Counted from the stretch's first letter, positions 45,584 through 54,872 are shown. The stretch is 64,000 nucleotides of DNA from 3-1-20CM-4-69-9 sp963833655 (GCA_963833655.1 CAWHYL010000006.1:62001-126000); one strand, 5' to 3'. The notes: a model not told the origin generated them from the sequence alone. Made by a program: numbers and translations.

Positions 45584-46882
45584 GTGAAGCAACGGAGACG
45601 GTTCATTGCGCTCACCGCCGTACTCGCGCTCGTCGTCGCCGGAATCACGGCGACCGCGATCAGCGCGAAGCCGGCGAAGCGCAATGCCAATTCGATCGAA
45701 GTGCTTTCGCTGTGGGGCGGCAGTGAAAAGGACGCGTTCCTGAAGGTGACGGCTGCCTTCACGAAGGCGACAGGCATCAACGTGCAGTACACGTCGGCTC
45801 GCGATTTCATTCCGGACATCCGGACGCGTCTCGCCGCCGGCAACCCGCCGGACATCGGCATCCTGCCGCGGCCCGGCTACATCGGGACGCTGGCAAAGCA
45901 GGGCGTGTTGAAGCCGCTGAACAGTCTCGGCCTGACGAACGCGTACATGAAGTCCAACTACGGGCCGGGCTGGCTCGCGCTCGGCAGCTCGGGCGGAAAG
46001 CTGTACGGCGTGCCGGCGAAGGCGAACTCGAAGAGCGTCATCTGGTACAAGCCGCAGTCCTTCAAGCAGTACCACTTCAAGATCCCCAAGACGTGGAACC
46101 AGCTCCTGGCGATCACGAAGAAGTACAAGGCGAAGGGGCTCGTCCCGTGGTCGGTCGGCGCCGGTCCGTCGCAAAGCCAGTGGACCCTGACCGACTGGTT
46201 CGAGAACATCTACGCGAGGACGGCAGGCCCGGCGAAGTACCAGCGCCTCTTCACCGGCAAGCTGCCGTTCACCGACCCGTCCGTCGCAAACGCGGCGCGG
46301 ATCATGACGCAGATCATCAACAACAAGTACGTCCTCAACGGCGTGCAGGGTGTGCTCGGCCAGAGCTTCGTCGGCGGAATCACCGACGTGTTCGGGACGA
46401 GCCCGAAGGCACAGCTGTACTTCGAGGGCGGGTTCGTCGGAGGCATCGCGCTTCAGCAGGTCAACACGAAGCTGAAGCCGGGCAAGACGATCGCGTCTTT
46501 CCCCTGGCCGACGATCAAGAAGAGCCTCGACCACCCGATCGTGGGCGCGGCCGACTTTGCGGCGGCGTTCAAGGACACGCCGGAGGTGCGGCAGTTCCTC
46601 AAGTACATCTCGACCAAGGCGGCCGGCACGATCTGGGTGTCGACCGGTGCGGTCAACTCGCCGAACAAGCGGGTCTCGGGCAAGGCCTATCCGAACCTGC
46701 TTGCGCGGGCGGAGGCGCACCAGCTCGCGACGGCGAAGACGTTCCTGTTCGACGGCTCCGACCTGCTGCCGGGCGCATTCGGGGACACCTGGGGCTTCGC
46801 GCTCCAGGACGTGATCCAGCATCCGGGCAACATCAAGTCGATCCTGTCGGACTTCCAGAACAAGATCAAAGGCCAGTTCTAG
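45584..46882 (+). CDS. Sugar ABC transporter substrate-binding protein
   Basis: The protein has 432 residues. Signal sequence KQRRRFIALTAVLALVVAGI; family 1 fold (IEVLSLWGGSEKDAFLKV, DIRTRLAAGNPPDIGILP, GKLYGVPAKANSKSVIWYKP, PKTWNQLLAITKKYKAKG). No lipobox cysteine. GGAGGAGG precedes the GTG. The neighbouring alpha-mannosidase suggests a manno-oligosaccharide or glycan fragment as ligand. Confidence 0.92.
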   Translation: MKQRRRFIALTAVLALVVAGITATAISAKPAKRNANSIEVLSLWGGSEKDAFLKVTAAFTKATGINVQYTSARDFIPDIRTRLAAGNPPDIGILPRPGYIGTLAKQGVLKPLNSLGLTNAYMKSNYGPGWLALGSSGGKLYGVPAKANSKSVIWYKPQSFKQYHFKIPKTWNQLLAITKKYKAKGLVPWSVGAGPSQSQWTLTDWFENIYARTAGPAKYQRLFTGKLPFTDPSVANAARIMTQIINNKYVLNGVQGVLGQSFVGGITDVFGTSPKAQLYFEGGFVGGIALQQVNTKLKPGKTIASFPWPTIKKSLDHPIVGAADFAAAFKDTPEVRQFLKYISTKAAGTIWVSTGAVNSPNKRVSGKAYPNLLARAEAHQLATAKTFLFDGSDLLPGAFGDTWGFALQDVIQHPGNIKSILSDFQNKIKGQF

Positions 46883-46892
46883 GCCCTGGGCA

Positions 46893-46923
46893 GACGGCGG
46901 CGCCTTTCGGAGGCGCCGCCGTC
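46893..46923 (+). terminator. Intercistronic hairpin between binding protein and permeases
   Basis: A perfect 13-pair stem (46893-46905 with 46911-46923) and loop TTCGG, 10 bases after the binding-protein stop and before the permease ribosome-binding site. Without a T-run it may act as a partial terminator or 3' stabiliser that makes the binding protein more abundant. Confidence 0.7.
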
Positions 46924-46940
46924 TCACTTGACCGGAGGAG

Positions 46941-47912
46941 ATGAGCAGCCAGCCGCTACCCGCTCCCGCAGCACCGGCCCCGAGCGCCAAAGGCCGACGC
47001 CTCTCGCCGCGGTCCCTCAGGGGCAGCCTGCAGGGATTCCTGTTCGTGCTGCCGGCGCTCGTGATCCTCGTGATCTTCCTGATCTACCCGGCCTACTACA
47101 CGATTCGGCTTGCCTTCTACGAAGGCGACTTCCACTTCGGGTTCTTCCACTACCTCGGCATCGACAACTTCAAGCAGCTGCTGACGAACGACAAGGACTT
47201 CCTCGACCTGAGCAAGTTCCCGCCGGGCGGCGCGTTGATCAACAACCTGCGCTGGCTGATCTTCTACATCTCGCTCTCGCTGCTCATCGGCCTCGGGCTC
47301 GCCGTTCTCGCCGTGCGCGTGCGCTACGAGCGCTGGGTCAAGACGGCGATCTTCCTGCCGATGGCGATCTCGGCGGTGGCCGTCGGGATCATCTGGCTCC
47401 TGGTCTACAGCCCGAGCCCGGACATCGGCGTCCTCAACGGGCTCCTCCGCAGCGGCGGCTTCCACACGCAGTCGTGGCTCGGCAACCCGTCGCTCGTGAA
47501 CTACGCGCTGATCTTTGCGTACATCTGGGCGTCGGTCGGCTTCGTCATGGTCGTCCTGTCGGCGGCGATCAAGGGCCTGCCGGCGGACGTGATGGAAGCT
47601 GCACGCGTCGACGGCGCGAACGAGTGGCAGATCTTCCGGCGGATCATGTTCCCGATGCTGAGCCTGCCGATCTCGGTCGTGACGATCTGGCTCTTCATCA
47701 ACGTCATCAAGGTGTTCGACATCATCTACGTGATGACGGGCGGCGGCCCCGGAACGTCGAGCCGGGTGATCGCCTTCACGATGTACGAGGAGACGTTCCA
47801 GAACGGCCGGCCCGGCTACGGCGCCGCGGTCGCCGTGATCATGCTCGTGCTGATTGCGCCGGTGATGATCCTGAACGTGCGCCGGTTCCGCAGCGAACGG
47901 GTCGTCGCCTGA
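46941..47912 (+). CDS. Carbohydrate ABC transporter permease (MalF type)
   Basis: The protein has 323 residues and six helices; EAA loop DVMEAARVDGANEWQIFRRI. It has the longer first periplasmic loop typical of CUT1 MalF-like subunits (about 65-105). GGAGGAG precedes the ATG. Overlaps the next permease start (TGATG). Confidence 0.93.
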   Translation: MSSQPLPAPAAPAPSAKGRRLSPRSLRGSLQGFLFVLPALVILVIFLIYPAYYTIRLAFYEGDFHFGFFHYLGIDNFKQLLTNDKDFLDLSKFPPGGALINNLRWLIFYISLSLLIGLGLAVLAVRVRYERWVKTAIFLPMAISAVAVGIIWLLVYSPSPDIGVLNGLLRSGGFHTQSWLGNPSLVNYALIFAYIWASVGFVMVVLSAAIKGLPADVMEAARVDGANEWQIFRRIMFPMLSLPISVVTIWLFINVIKVFDIIYVMTGGGPGTSSRVIAFTMYEETFQNGRPGYGAAVAVIMLVLIAPVMILNVRRFRSERVVA

Positions 47913-48802
47913 TGGCGACTGTCGACCAGGCCGTACCGCTTCGCGCGGGCACGCGCAGCGAACGCCTCGTCCGCTGGCTGACGCGGACACCGATCCACAT
48001 CGGTCTCGTCGCCATCGCCGTCATCTGGCTGGTGCCGACCGTCGGCCTCGCCATCACGTCGTTCCGCCAGCCGACCGACATCGCCAACAGCGGGTGGTGG
48101 CATGCGTTCACGCAGTGGGACTGGACGCTGCACAACTACGGCTCGGTGATCCACGCGACCGGCATGGGGCATGCGTGGGTGAACAGCTTGATCATCACCG
48201 TGCCGGCGACACTCCTGCCGCTGACGCTCGGCGCCCTCGCCGCGTTCGGCTTCGCCTGGGTGCCGTTTCCATTCCGGGACACGCTGTTCCTGATCATCGT
48301 CGCGCTGATGATCGTCCCGATCCAGACGTCGCTGGTGCCGCTGCTCAAGCTCTTCGCCGAGCACGGCCATCTCAACAACGGCTACTGGGGGATCTGGCTC
48401 GCGCACACGGCCTTCGGCCTTCCGCTTGCGGTCTTCCTGCTGCGGAACTTCTTCATCACGCTGCCGAAGGACCTGATCGAGGCCGCCCGGATGGACGGCG
48501 CGTCGAACCTGTCGATCTTCCGCCGGATCGTGGTGCCGCTGTCCGTGCCGGCGCTGGCGTCGTTCGGCATCTTCCAGTTCCTCTGGGTCTGGAACGACCT
48601 GCTGATGGCGCTGATCTTCGTCTCCGACCCGAACAAGCAGCCGATGACGGTCCGCATCCCGTACCTGCTCTCGACGTACGGGCAGGAGTACAACCTGCTC
48701 GCCGCCGCTGCGTTCCTGCTGATGGTCGTGCCGCTGATCGTCTTCTTCGCGCTGCAGCGCTACTTCGTGCAGGGCTTGCTCGCGGGCTCCGTCAAGTCCT
48801 GA
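47912..48802 (+). CDS. Carbohydrate ABC transporter permease (MalG type)
   Basis: The protein has 296 residues. Six helices and EAA loop DLIEAARMDGASNLSIFRRI; ends ALQRYFVQGLLAGSVKS. It forms the pore with the preceding permease. Its TGA lies within the CTGA that appears to open the alpha-mannosidase gene. Confidence 0.93.
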   Translation: MATVDQAVPLRAGTRSERLVRWLTRTPIHIGLVAIAVIWLVPTVGLAITSFRQPTDIANSGWWHAFTQWDWTLHNYGSVIHATGMGHAWVNSLIITVPATLLPLTLGALAAFGFAWVPFPFRDTLFLIIVALMIVPIQTSLVPLLKLFAEHGHLNNGYWGIWLAHTAFGLPLAVFLLRNFFITLPKDLIEAARMDGASNLSIFRRIVVPLSVPALASFGIFQFLWVWNDLLMALIFVSDPNKQPMTVRIPYLLSTYGQEYNLLAAAAFLLMVVPLIVFFALQRYFVQGLLAGSVKS

Positions 48803-51195
48803 GCGTCTTCCTCGTCCCGCATACGCACTGGGACCGGGAGTGGTACCGGCCGTTCCAGTCCTTTCGCATGTCGCTCGTCGACGTCGTCGACGAGGTGCTC
48901 GACGAGCTCGAGCGCGACGAGCGACTGCGGTTCACCCTCGACGGGCAGCTCGCAACGGTCGACGACTACCTGGAGATCCGCCCGGAGGCCGAGGGGCGGA
49001 TCCGCCGCCTCGTCCAGTCGGGCCGGCTCGCGCTCGGGCCGTGGCAGACGCTCGTCGACGAGTTCCTGGTCGACGGCGAGACGATCGCGCGCAACCTCGA
49101 GACCGGGCTTGCACGCGCGGCGGAGCTCGGCGGCACGATGCGCGTCGGTTACCTGCCGGACATGTTCGGCCACGTCGCGCAGATGCCGCAGATCCTGCGT
49201 TCGGCAGGCCTCGAGACAGCCGTGGTGTGGCGCGGCGTGCCGGAGGCTGTCGCCTTTCACCGCTTCGTCTGGGAGTCGCCGGACGGGTCGTCGGTCGTCG
49301 CGGAGTACCTCCCCGGCGGCTACGACAACGCGGCGTACGTCCAGGATCCGGACGCGCTCGAGCAGCGCTACCGGCCGTGGTTCGGCTCGGACGACGTCCT
49401 CGGCATGGTCGGCACCGACCACACGCCGCTCGTGCGTGACCTGCCGGCGAACGCAGAGCTGGGGACGCTCGCCGACTACCTCTTCGGCGCCACGGCGGAC
49501 GGCCTGACGACGTGGCGCGGCGAGATGCGGTCGGCGGCGCGCGCGAACCTGCTGCCGGGAGTCGTGTCGGCACGGATCGACCTGAAGGCGGCATGCTCGC
49601 GGGCCGAGCGCGGGCTCGAGCGATACGCCGAGCCGCTCCAGACGCTGTACGGCGACGGCGATCCCGAGCCGTTTCTCCGCCAGGCGTGGACGCGGATGTT
49701 CCAGAACGCCGCGCACGACTCGATCTGCGGCTGCTCGGCCGACGAGGTGTCGGCGCAGGTGCTCGTCCGCTACGCGGAGGCGGAGCAGATCGCGGACGAG
49801 CTCACCCTGCGCGCGCTGCGGCGGATCACGGGCCACGTTCCGCGCGGCGCCTTTGCGATCGTGAACCCGTCGCCCTGGGAGCGCACCGACCTGGTCGAGC
49901 TGGAGCTCGTCGTGCCGGACGAGTGGGAGGCGGTCGCGCTCGAGCTGCCGGACGGCACGCAGGTGCCGACACAGGAGCTCCGCCGCCAGGATCCACTGCT
50001 CTGGGAACGGCAGCTCGTCGCCGCCGCCGTCCCGGAGGCGATCGTGCGCCGCCTGCACGGCCGTGAGCTCTTCGGGCGCTACGTCAACGGCTACCGGATC
50101 GAAGCCGGCCGCGCCGTGCTCGACGTCGGCGACGAGCCCGACCCGGAGTGGCTCGACGTCGAGCAGATGATGGAGGACGTCAAGGTCGCGACCGCCGAGG
50201 GAACGTGGGACCTCCGCGTCGTCGCGCGCCCGAAACGGACAGTCGTCGCCGCGATCCCGGCGCCGCCGCTCGGCTGGACGAGTGTCCGCCCGGTACCCGT
50301 CCCCCCGCCGGCAAGTAACACTGTGTTACTTGCTGATCTGGTGCCGCGGCTCGTGCGCGGCAAGGACTTCGGCGACGCGTACAACTACGCGCCTCCGGAG
50401 GACGACGAGCTCGTCGACACGCCGCTGGCCGAGCGGCGCGAGACGGTGGACGACGGGCCGGTGCGCCGCATCGACGTCGTTCACCGAACGTACGTCTGGG
50501 ACGGCCGCGAGGTGGCGACCGCGACGCGGCTCGAGCAGCGCGCGCACGAAGGGTTTCTGCGCGTGCGGATCGAGTTCGAGAATCCTTGTGACGACCAGCG
50601 CGTGCGCGTGCACGTCCCGCTGCGCGAGCCTGCGGAGACGACGCTCGCGGAGGGGCAGTTCGCGATCGTCGAGCGCGGGCGGCATCCAGAGGGCGGCTAC
50701 GGCGAGGTCGCGCTCGCGACGTATCCCGCCAGCTCGTTCGTCGCGGCAGGCGGGATCGTGCTCCTGCTCGAGCACGTCACGGAGTACGAGCTGCTCGACG
50801 GCGAGCTCGCGCTGACGGTGCTGCGCTCGACCGGCCTGATCAGCCGCAACGACAACCGCTACCGCGAGGATCCCGCCGGACCCTCGCTGCCGATCCCGGC
50901 CGCACAGCTGCGAGGGCCGTGGTCGTTCTCCTTCGCCTACCTGCCGAACATCCACGACGTGCTGGAGAACGCCGAGGCGTTCCGCCTCCCGTTCGTGACG
51001 GCGGCGGGGGGCAGCGGCGGGGCGGAGTTGGCCGCGCAGGCAGGCCCGGCTGTCGAGGGACACGGCGTGGTCTTGACGTCGCTCCGTCCGGGCCGGGCGC
51101 GGCTCGTCAACGAGAGCCCGCACGACGTCGAGGCGACGTTCGGCGCGCACAGGCTGTCGTTCGCGCCGTGGCAGATACGAAGCGTCAGCGCTTGA
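48799..51195 (+). CDS. GH38 alpha-mannosidase
   Basis: The protein has 798 residues. It opens SVFLVPHTHWDREWYRPF, the HTHWD zinc-binding start of GH38; then RVGYLPDMFGHVAQMPQIL with the nucleophile region, FQNAAHDSICGCSADEV, and the C-terminal GH38 sandwich (DAYNYAPPEDD, GPWSFSFAYLPN). It hydrolyses alpha-mannosides inside the cell after uptake. No ATG, GTG or TTG fits the start; CTG at 48799 overlaps the permease stop as CTGA. Around residue 505 a palindrome with rare codons replaces the expected linker. There is no signal peptide. Confidence 0.9.
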   Translation: MSVFLVPHTHWDREWYRPFQSFRMSLVDVVDEVLDELERDERLRFTLDGQLATVDDYLEIRPEAEGRIRRLVQSGRLALGPWQTLVDEFLVDGETIARNLETGLARAAELGGTMRVGYLPDMFGHVAQMPQILRSAGLETAVVWRGVPEAVAFHRFVWESPDGSSVVAEYLPGGYDNAAYVQDPDALEQRYRPWFGSDDVLGMVGTDHTPLVRDLPANAELGTLADYLFGATADGLTTWRGEMRSAARANLLPGVVSARIDLKAACSRAERGLERYAEPLQTLYGDGDPEPFLRQAWTRMFQNAAHDSICGCSADEVSAQVLVRYAEAEQIADELTLRALRRITGHVPRGAFAIVNPSPWERTDLVELELVVPDEWEAVALELPDGTQVPTQELRRQDPLLWERQLVAAAVPEAIVRRLHGRELFGRYVNGYRIEAGRAVLDVGDEPDPEWLDVEQMMEDVKVATAEGTWDLRVVARPKRTVVAAIPAPPLGWTSVRPVPVPPPASNTVLLADLVPRLVRGKDFGDAYNYAPPEDDELVDTPLAERRETVDDGPVRRIDVVHRTYVWDGREVATATRLEQRAHEGFLRVRIEFENPCDDQRVRVHVPLREPAETTLAEGQFAIVERGRHPEGGYGEVALATYPASSFVAAGGIVLLLEHVTEYELLDGELALTVLRSTGLISRNDNRYREDPAGPSLPIPAAQLRGPWSFSFAYLPNIHDVLENAEAFRLPFVTAAGGSGGAELAAQAGPAVEGHGVVLTSLRPGRARLVNESPHDVEATFGAHRLSFAPWQIRSVSA
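50311..50333. repeat. 23-base perfect palindrome inside the alpha-mannosidase gene
   Basis: GCAAGTAACAC, one T, then GTGTTACTTGC: 11 complementary bases on each side. It encodes ASNTVLLA with codons AGT, ACT, TTA and CTT, which are rare in the surrounding DNA. No second copy is seen in the window. Confidence 0.8.
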
Positions 51196-52783
51196 CGACG
51201 TAGAAGTCGCTCGACCCGATCAGCGGGCCGTACTTGTTCGCCTTCCGCTTGCCGAGCCCCGGATAGACGTACCAGCGATAGTGGCCGCGCGCGAGCGTGC
51301 GCTTCTTCTTGTTCCACTTCCACGTCTTCTTGAGTCGGTAGTGCGTCTGCAGCGGCCAGGCGCTCAGCACCTTGCGTCCGCTGACGTCGGCCGACGCGAC
51401 CTGACGCAAGGAGCTGCCGACGCCGAAGTACAGCTGGATGTTGTAGTACGTCGCGCCGGTGTACGGGCGCCACGCCAGCAGCGGCGGGCTCTTCACGTTC
51501 GACCCTCGCGCGGGCGAGTACAGCTTCGCGCCGGGAATGATGCTCACCGTGTCGACGGCCTTGTTCCCCGCGTCGTCGAAGCCGGTGATCGTGTACGTGT
51601 ACTTGACCTTGTTCTGCAGGCCGCTGTCCTCGAAATTCGACGCCGTCCCCTGGTAGACCATCGTGCTCGGCGCGCCGTCCTTGCCCGGCGCGCGGTCGAC
51701 CTCGATCTGCTTCGTGTCGGAGGACGCGGTCCAGGTCAGCGTCGCCGTTCCGTCGTCCCAATCGGTGCCGACGTTCGTCAGCGTCGGCGGCGTCGAGTCG
51801 TACTTGAACGCCGGCGACGTGCCGCCCGTGCTGTTGCCGGCGTTGTCACGGCAGTTGCCGTTGACCGTGGTGCTCGAGGTATCGGGTCCAGCGTAGGTCG
51901 TGGCGCTGCAGCCGGCGAGCCCCGAGCCGCCGTCAGAACCGTGGAACACGACCTGAACGGGATGGTTGTACCAGCCGTCGCTGTCGGGCGGCCGGTCAAA
52001 GGTGATGCTGTCGATCGACGGCCCCGAGGCGTCGTATTGCACCCCGACACCGGCGGACGCGGTATTGCCGGCGGCGTCGGTGCAGCTCGCCCCGGTACTG
52101 CCGGGAATCGTGCCCGAGGAGCACGAAGCGATGCCCGAAAGGTTGTCGCTGCCGCTGGCGCTGAAGTCGACTGGATGGTTGTACCAGTTGCCGGAATCGG
52201 GCCCGCGCGAGAGGGAGATGCTCACGGACGGCGGTGTCGCGTCGTACTTGATCGGCCCGAAGCTCGCGGGGGAGCTCGTGTTGCCGGCTTTGTCTGTACA
52301 GGTCCCGCTGAACGACGCACTGGCGGTATCAGGGCCGCCGTAGCTCGGACCGCTGCAGCTCGCGATTCCCGAGGTCGCGTCGTTTCCGTTGAAGGTGATC
52401 CCGACGGGATGGTTGTACCAGCCGTTCGAGTCGGGCCCTCGGCTCGGCGAGCCGCCACTCACCGTCGGCGGCGTCGCGTCGCTTTTGACGGTAATGGCGG
52501 GGGTCTTGTAGGAGCCGCCGGTGTTGTAGTCGACTTCGCACTGGAACGTTTGACCCGTCGTGTCGGACGTCACCTGGAATACGCCGCACCCGGGCGTACC
52601 AGTGATGTTTGGGTCGGGGGCGACAAAAAACGAGACCGTGACGTTGGTTGTGTACCACCCGCCGGAGCAGCCCCCTGGGCTGCACCCCCACGTGACGGGA
52701 TCTGCACTCGCCGCCGGCACGAAGACGACCAGCGGTGCGCACACCAGGACCAGCGCAATGAACGCTCTCGCGCCTCGTGTCAC
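51185..52783 (-). CDS. Secreted protein with Ig-like repeats and FnIII domain
   Basis: The protein has 532 residues. Signal peptide ARAFIALVLVCAPLVVFVPA; then at least three units of about 80 residues, each with WYNHPV and a Ser-Gly-[IL]-A-x-C-S turn (DATSGIASCS, DNLSGIASCS, DGGSGLAGCS). Next is a fibronectin type III region (TLTNVGTDWDDGTATLTW, KYTYTITGFDDAGN), and a basic C-terminal domain (RLKKTWKWNKKKRTL). It is likely a surface or matrix protein. GTG overlaps the stop of the Pro-rich gene upstream (GTGA). Convergent with the alpha-mannosidase, overlapping its stop by 11 bases. Confidence 0.87.
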   Translation of the reverse strand: MTRGARAFIALVLVCAPLVVFVPAASADPVTWGCSPGGCSGGWYTTNVTVSFFVAPDPNITGTPGCGVFQVTSDTTGQTFQCEVDYNTGGSYKTPAITVKSDATPPTVSGGSPSRGPDSNGWYNHPVGITFNGNDATSGIASCSGPSYGGPDTASASFSGTCTDKAGNTSSPASFGPIKYDATPPSVSISLSRGPDSGNWYNHPVDFSASGSDNLSGIASCSSGTIPGSTGASCTDAAGNTASAGVGVQYDASGPSIDSITFDRPPDSDGWYNHPVQVVFHGSDGGSGLAGCSATTYAGPDTSSTTVNGNCRDNAGNSTGGTSPAFKYDSTPPTLTNVGTDWDDGTATLTWTASSDTKQIEVDRAPGKDGAPSTMVYQGTASNFEDSGLQNKVKYTYTITGFDDAGNKAVDTVSIIPGAKLYSPARGSNVKSPPLLAWRPYTGATYYNIQLYFGVGSSLRQVASADVSGRKVLSAWPLQTHYRLKKTWKWNKKKRTLARGHYRWYVYPGLGKRKANKYGPLIGSSDFYVVKR

Positions 52784-53514
52784 CGGACCGTCCTTACGAC
52801 GAGCGTGTGTAACGACAGGCCGGCAGCAGCGAGGACCGCAAACGCGAGTCCCGCCAGCCGGAGAAAGCGATCGCGATCGCTCGAGCCACTTGCCGCATCC
52901 AGGACGCTCGACGCAGCGACCAGGTTCGCAAACGGGTTGAACGTCACCTTCACCGGCTTCGGGTTCGCCGGCACGTGGCGATGCACGACGCGGGCCTTGT
53001 GCCTGTGAGCGACCTTCGCGCGGTGCGTCCGCGATGGGTGGTGCGGCTGCACCGTCCGCACCCGCACCGTCGGCGCGGGTGCCGGCGTGTACGTGGGGGT
53101 GTACGTCCGAACGGGCGCGTGGTAGACCGGCGCCGAGTGCACGACGGTCGGCCTGGCCACAGGCTTCGGCTTCGAGGCGGGCGCCGGCGGCGTGTAGGGG
53201 TCGGGCGGCGGTGCGTCCGGGGTCGTCGAGGTCGGTGTCGTGGTCGGCGGGGCGCCGCTGTCGGCCCACGCCGCCGGCACGCAGCAGAGAGCCGCAAGCA
53301 CGACGACCGTCGCGACGGCCGGGGCGCGCGCAGTGGCTGCAGGGATGGCCGCCTCCCCGTCTTCCCGAACAGCGCGCGGCGGCCCGACCGTAGCGTCGTG
53401 TGACGCGGATTTCCGCGTCAGAATCCGCAGCAAGGCCGTGTTCCGGCAGAGGGCCGCCCCAAGGGCCCCTGGCTGTCGCCGCAGTAACGACCTTTTCCCA
53501 CGGGAGCTCAACAT
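52780..53514 (-). CDS. Pro/His-rich single-pass membrane protein
   Basis: The protein has 244 residues. A 60-residue charged N-terminus leads to a hydrophobic segment ending in VLAALCCVPAAWA, then a Pro/Thr-rich stretch, a basic His-rich part (VRVRTVQPHHPSRTHRAKVA), and a C-terminal helix (FLRLAGLAFAVLAAAGLSLH). GGGGAGGGG precedes the ATG. It is coupled to the Ig/FnIII protein by GTGA overlap. The gene at 60917 has the same layout and shares an RT-V-Q-x-HH-type motif. Perhaps a cell-wall-spanning anchor. Confidence 0.75.
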   Translation of the reverse strand: MLSSRGKRSLLRRQPGALGAALCRNTALLRILTRKSASHDATVGPPRAVREDGEAAIPAATARAPAVATVVVLAALCCVPAAWADSGAPPTTTPTSTTPDAPPPDPYTPPAPASKPKPVARPTVVHSAPVYHAPVRTYTPTYTPAPAPTVRVRTVQPHHPSRTHRAKVAHRHKARVVHRHVPANPKPVKVTFNPFANLVAASSVLDAASGSSDRDRFLRLAGLAFAVLAAAGLSLHTLVVRTVR

Positions 53515-53574
53515 CGCTCCCCTCCCCGGTTGATCGTTACTTTGACCGCAAGGTACTGCGGCGGGATCTGAATT

Positions 53575-54747
53575 TCAATGGCGATTGCTGGGGGACCGGC
53601 CGATCAGCGCCGCGATGCTCGGGAGATACGTCTCCAGCGCCGTCCCGTTCAGCCGCACGACGCGCTTGACCAGCAGGCCGTCGAGCTCCGACGGGACGTG
53701 CAGCACCGACTTGAACCTCACCTCGCCGTCGTCGAAGTCGAGCTCGAAGTTGCCGTCGGCAAGACCATGGTTCGCGCGGGTGAGAAACTCCGACACCTGG
53801 AGCCTGCGTTCGGCCGGGACGCGGTCGGGTGCGATCGAGTACAGGAGGACGAGATCCTTTTCCTCGACCGCGTGTGCGTAGAAGTCCCAGCTTCCCTCCG
53901 GCCCTGAGAGCTCCGACAGGAGCACGGGCGCACCGGCGACCTCGGAGTACGGCCAGCCGTTCTCGAGGAAGACGCGCTTGAGCTCCCCCAGGAGGGTCTG
54001 GGGCGCCTGAGGCTCGACCTGCGCCGACGATACGCCCGCGAGCTCGGACCGCATCGTCTCCATCGCACTCCAGAGGTCGGGACGGATCGATCGCGCCCGG
54101 TGGCCGGCCCGCGACCAGACGCCGGCGCCGCATCGTCCGCACCTGCAGAGCACTGCGCTCTCGCTGGGCCAGAGCCGCGGTTCGAACGCCGGGCCGCGAT
54201 ACCCGCAACCCCGGCACTCCAGCTCGGCAACGTCCAGGTCGGCGCTCGCCGCACGGCCGGCACCCCGCCACGCGACGTCGGCCGCCGCGAGCGCGACGTC
54301 GAATTCGTTGTCCTCGCCGATCTGTCCGGTCGCGCCGAGGCGGGCCATGAGCTCGGCGACGCGGGTCAGGCTCCCCTCGAAACGGTCGTCCGGATGCCGC
54401 TCGCGGAGCGTCCTCCCCAATGCGCCGACGGCCAGGTTGGCGTAGAGCTTTCCGCGCGCGTCGAGCCGGAAGTACAGGCGCGGCCCTGACGCTCCGTCGA
54501 TGAATCTCACGACCGTCCGCGTCTGCGACGGCGTCCCCACCGGGGGCCGGTCCACGTCGCGACCCGAGACGAGGACGCCGACGATCGCTCCTGCCTGCGC
54601 GGGGCCGAGCAGCAAGAAGATCCGCGCCACGTAGTGCGCGAAGGCTACGAGCTCCGCTTGCTCTGCCAGCTCGGCGCTGACGTTGGAGTCGATGTCACAG
54701 GTCGTCTCCGCGCCGGCATGCGCCGTTTCGAACGTCGTCTCGATCAT
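53575..54747 (-). CDS. YbjN-domain protein with N-terminal extension and zinc ribbon
   Basis: The protein has about 390 residues. From about 250 it carries the YbjN fold (LKRVFLENGWPYSEVAGAPV, FLTRANHGLADGNFELDFDD), a domain related to type III secretion chaperones. Before it lie ECRGCGYRG and LCRCGRCGAG, a four-cysteine zinc ribbon, and an N-terminal region of unknown type (FAHYVARIFLLLGPAQAGAI). GTG at 54801 would begin inside a terminator hairpin, so ATG 54747 is preferred; neither start has a good ribosome-binding site. It may be a chaperone or regulator for the neighbouring repeat protein; this is inference. Confidence 0.78.
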   Translation of the reverse strand: MIETTFETAHAGAETTCDIDSNVSAELAEQAELVAFAHYVARIFLLLGPAQAGAIVGVLVSGRDVDRPPVGTPSQTRTVVRFIDGASGPRLYFRLDARGKLYANLAVGALGRTLRERHPDDRFEGSLTRVAELMARLGATGQIGEDNEFDVALAAADVAWRGAGRAASADLDVAELECRGCGYRGPAFEPRLWPSESAVLCRCGRCGAGVWSRAGHRARSIRPDLWSAMETMRSELAGVSSAQVEPQAPQTLLGELKRVFLENGWPYSEVAGAPVLLSELSGPEGSWDFYAHAVEEKDLVLLYSIAPDRVPAERRLQVSEFLTRANHGLADGNFELDFDDGEVRFKSVLHVPSELDGLLVKRVVRLNGTALETYLPSIAALIGRSPSNRH

Positions 54748-54787
54748 CGCAGCACTGTGACTCGCAGGGTCTTCGACTTCAAGAAGA

Positions 54788-54829
54788 TTCCGGAGCGACA
54801 CGCCTTGCGGCTGGGCGGTCGCTCCGGAA
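54788..54829 (-). terminator. Terminator after the 11-repeat protein gene
   Basis: TTCCGGAGCGA (54788-54798) pairs fully with TCGCTCCGGAA (54819-54829). On the minus strand the stem is followed by TCTTCTT. It begins 43 bases past the stop of the repeat protein. Confidence 0.72.
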
Positions 54830-54872
54830 CCTCTATGGCGTCTATGACGCCTGTTCTGTCAGCGCGCGTTCG

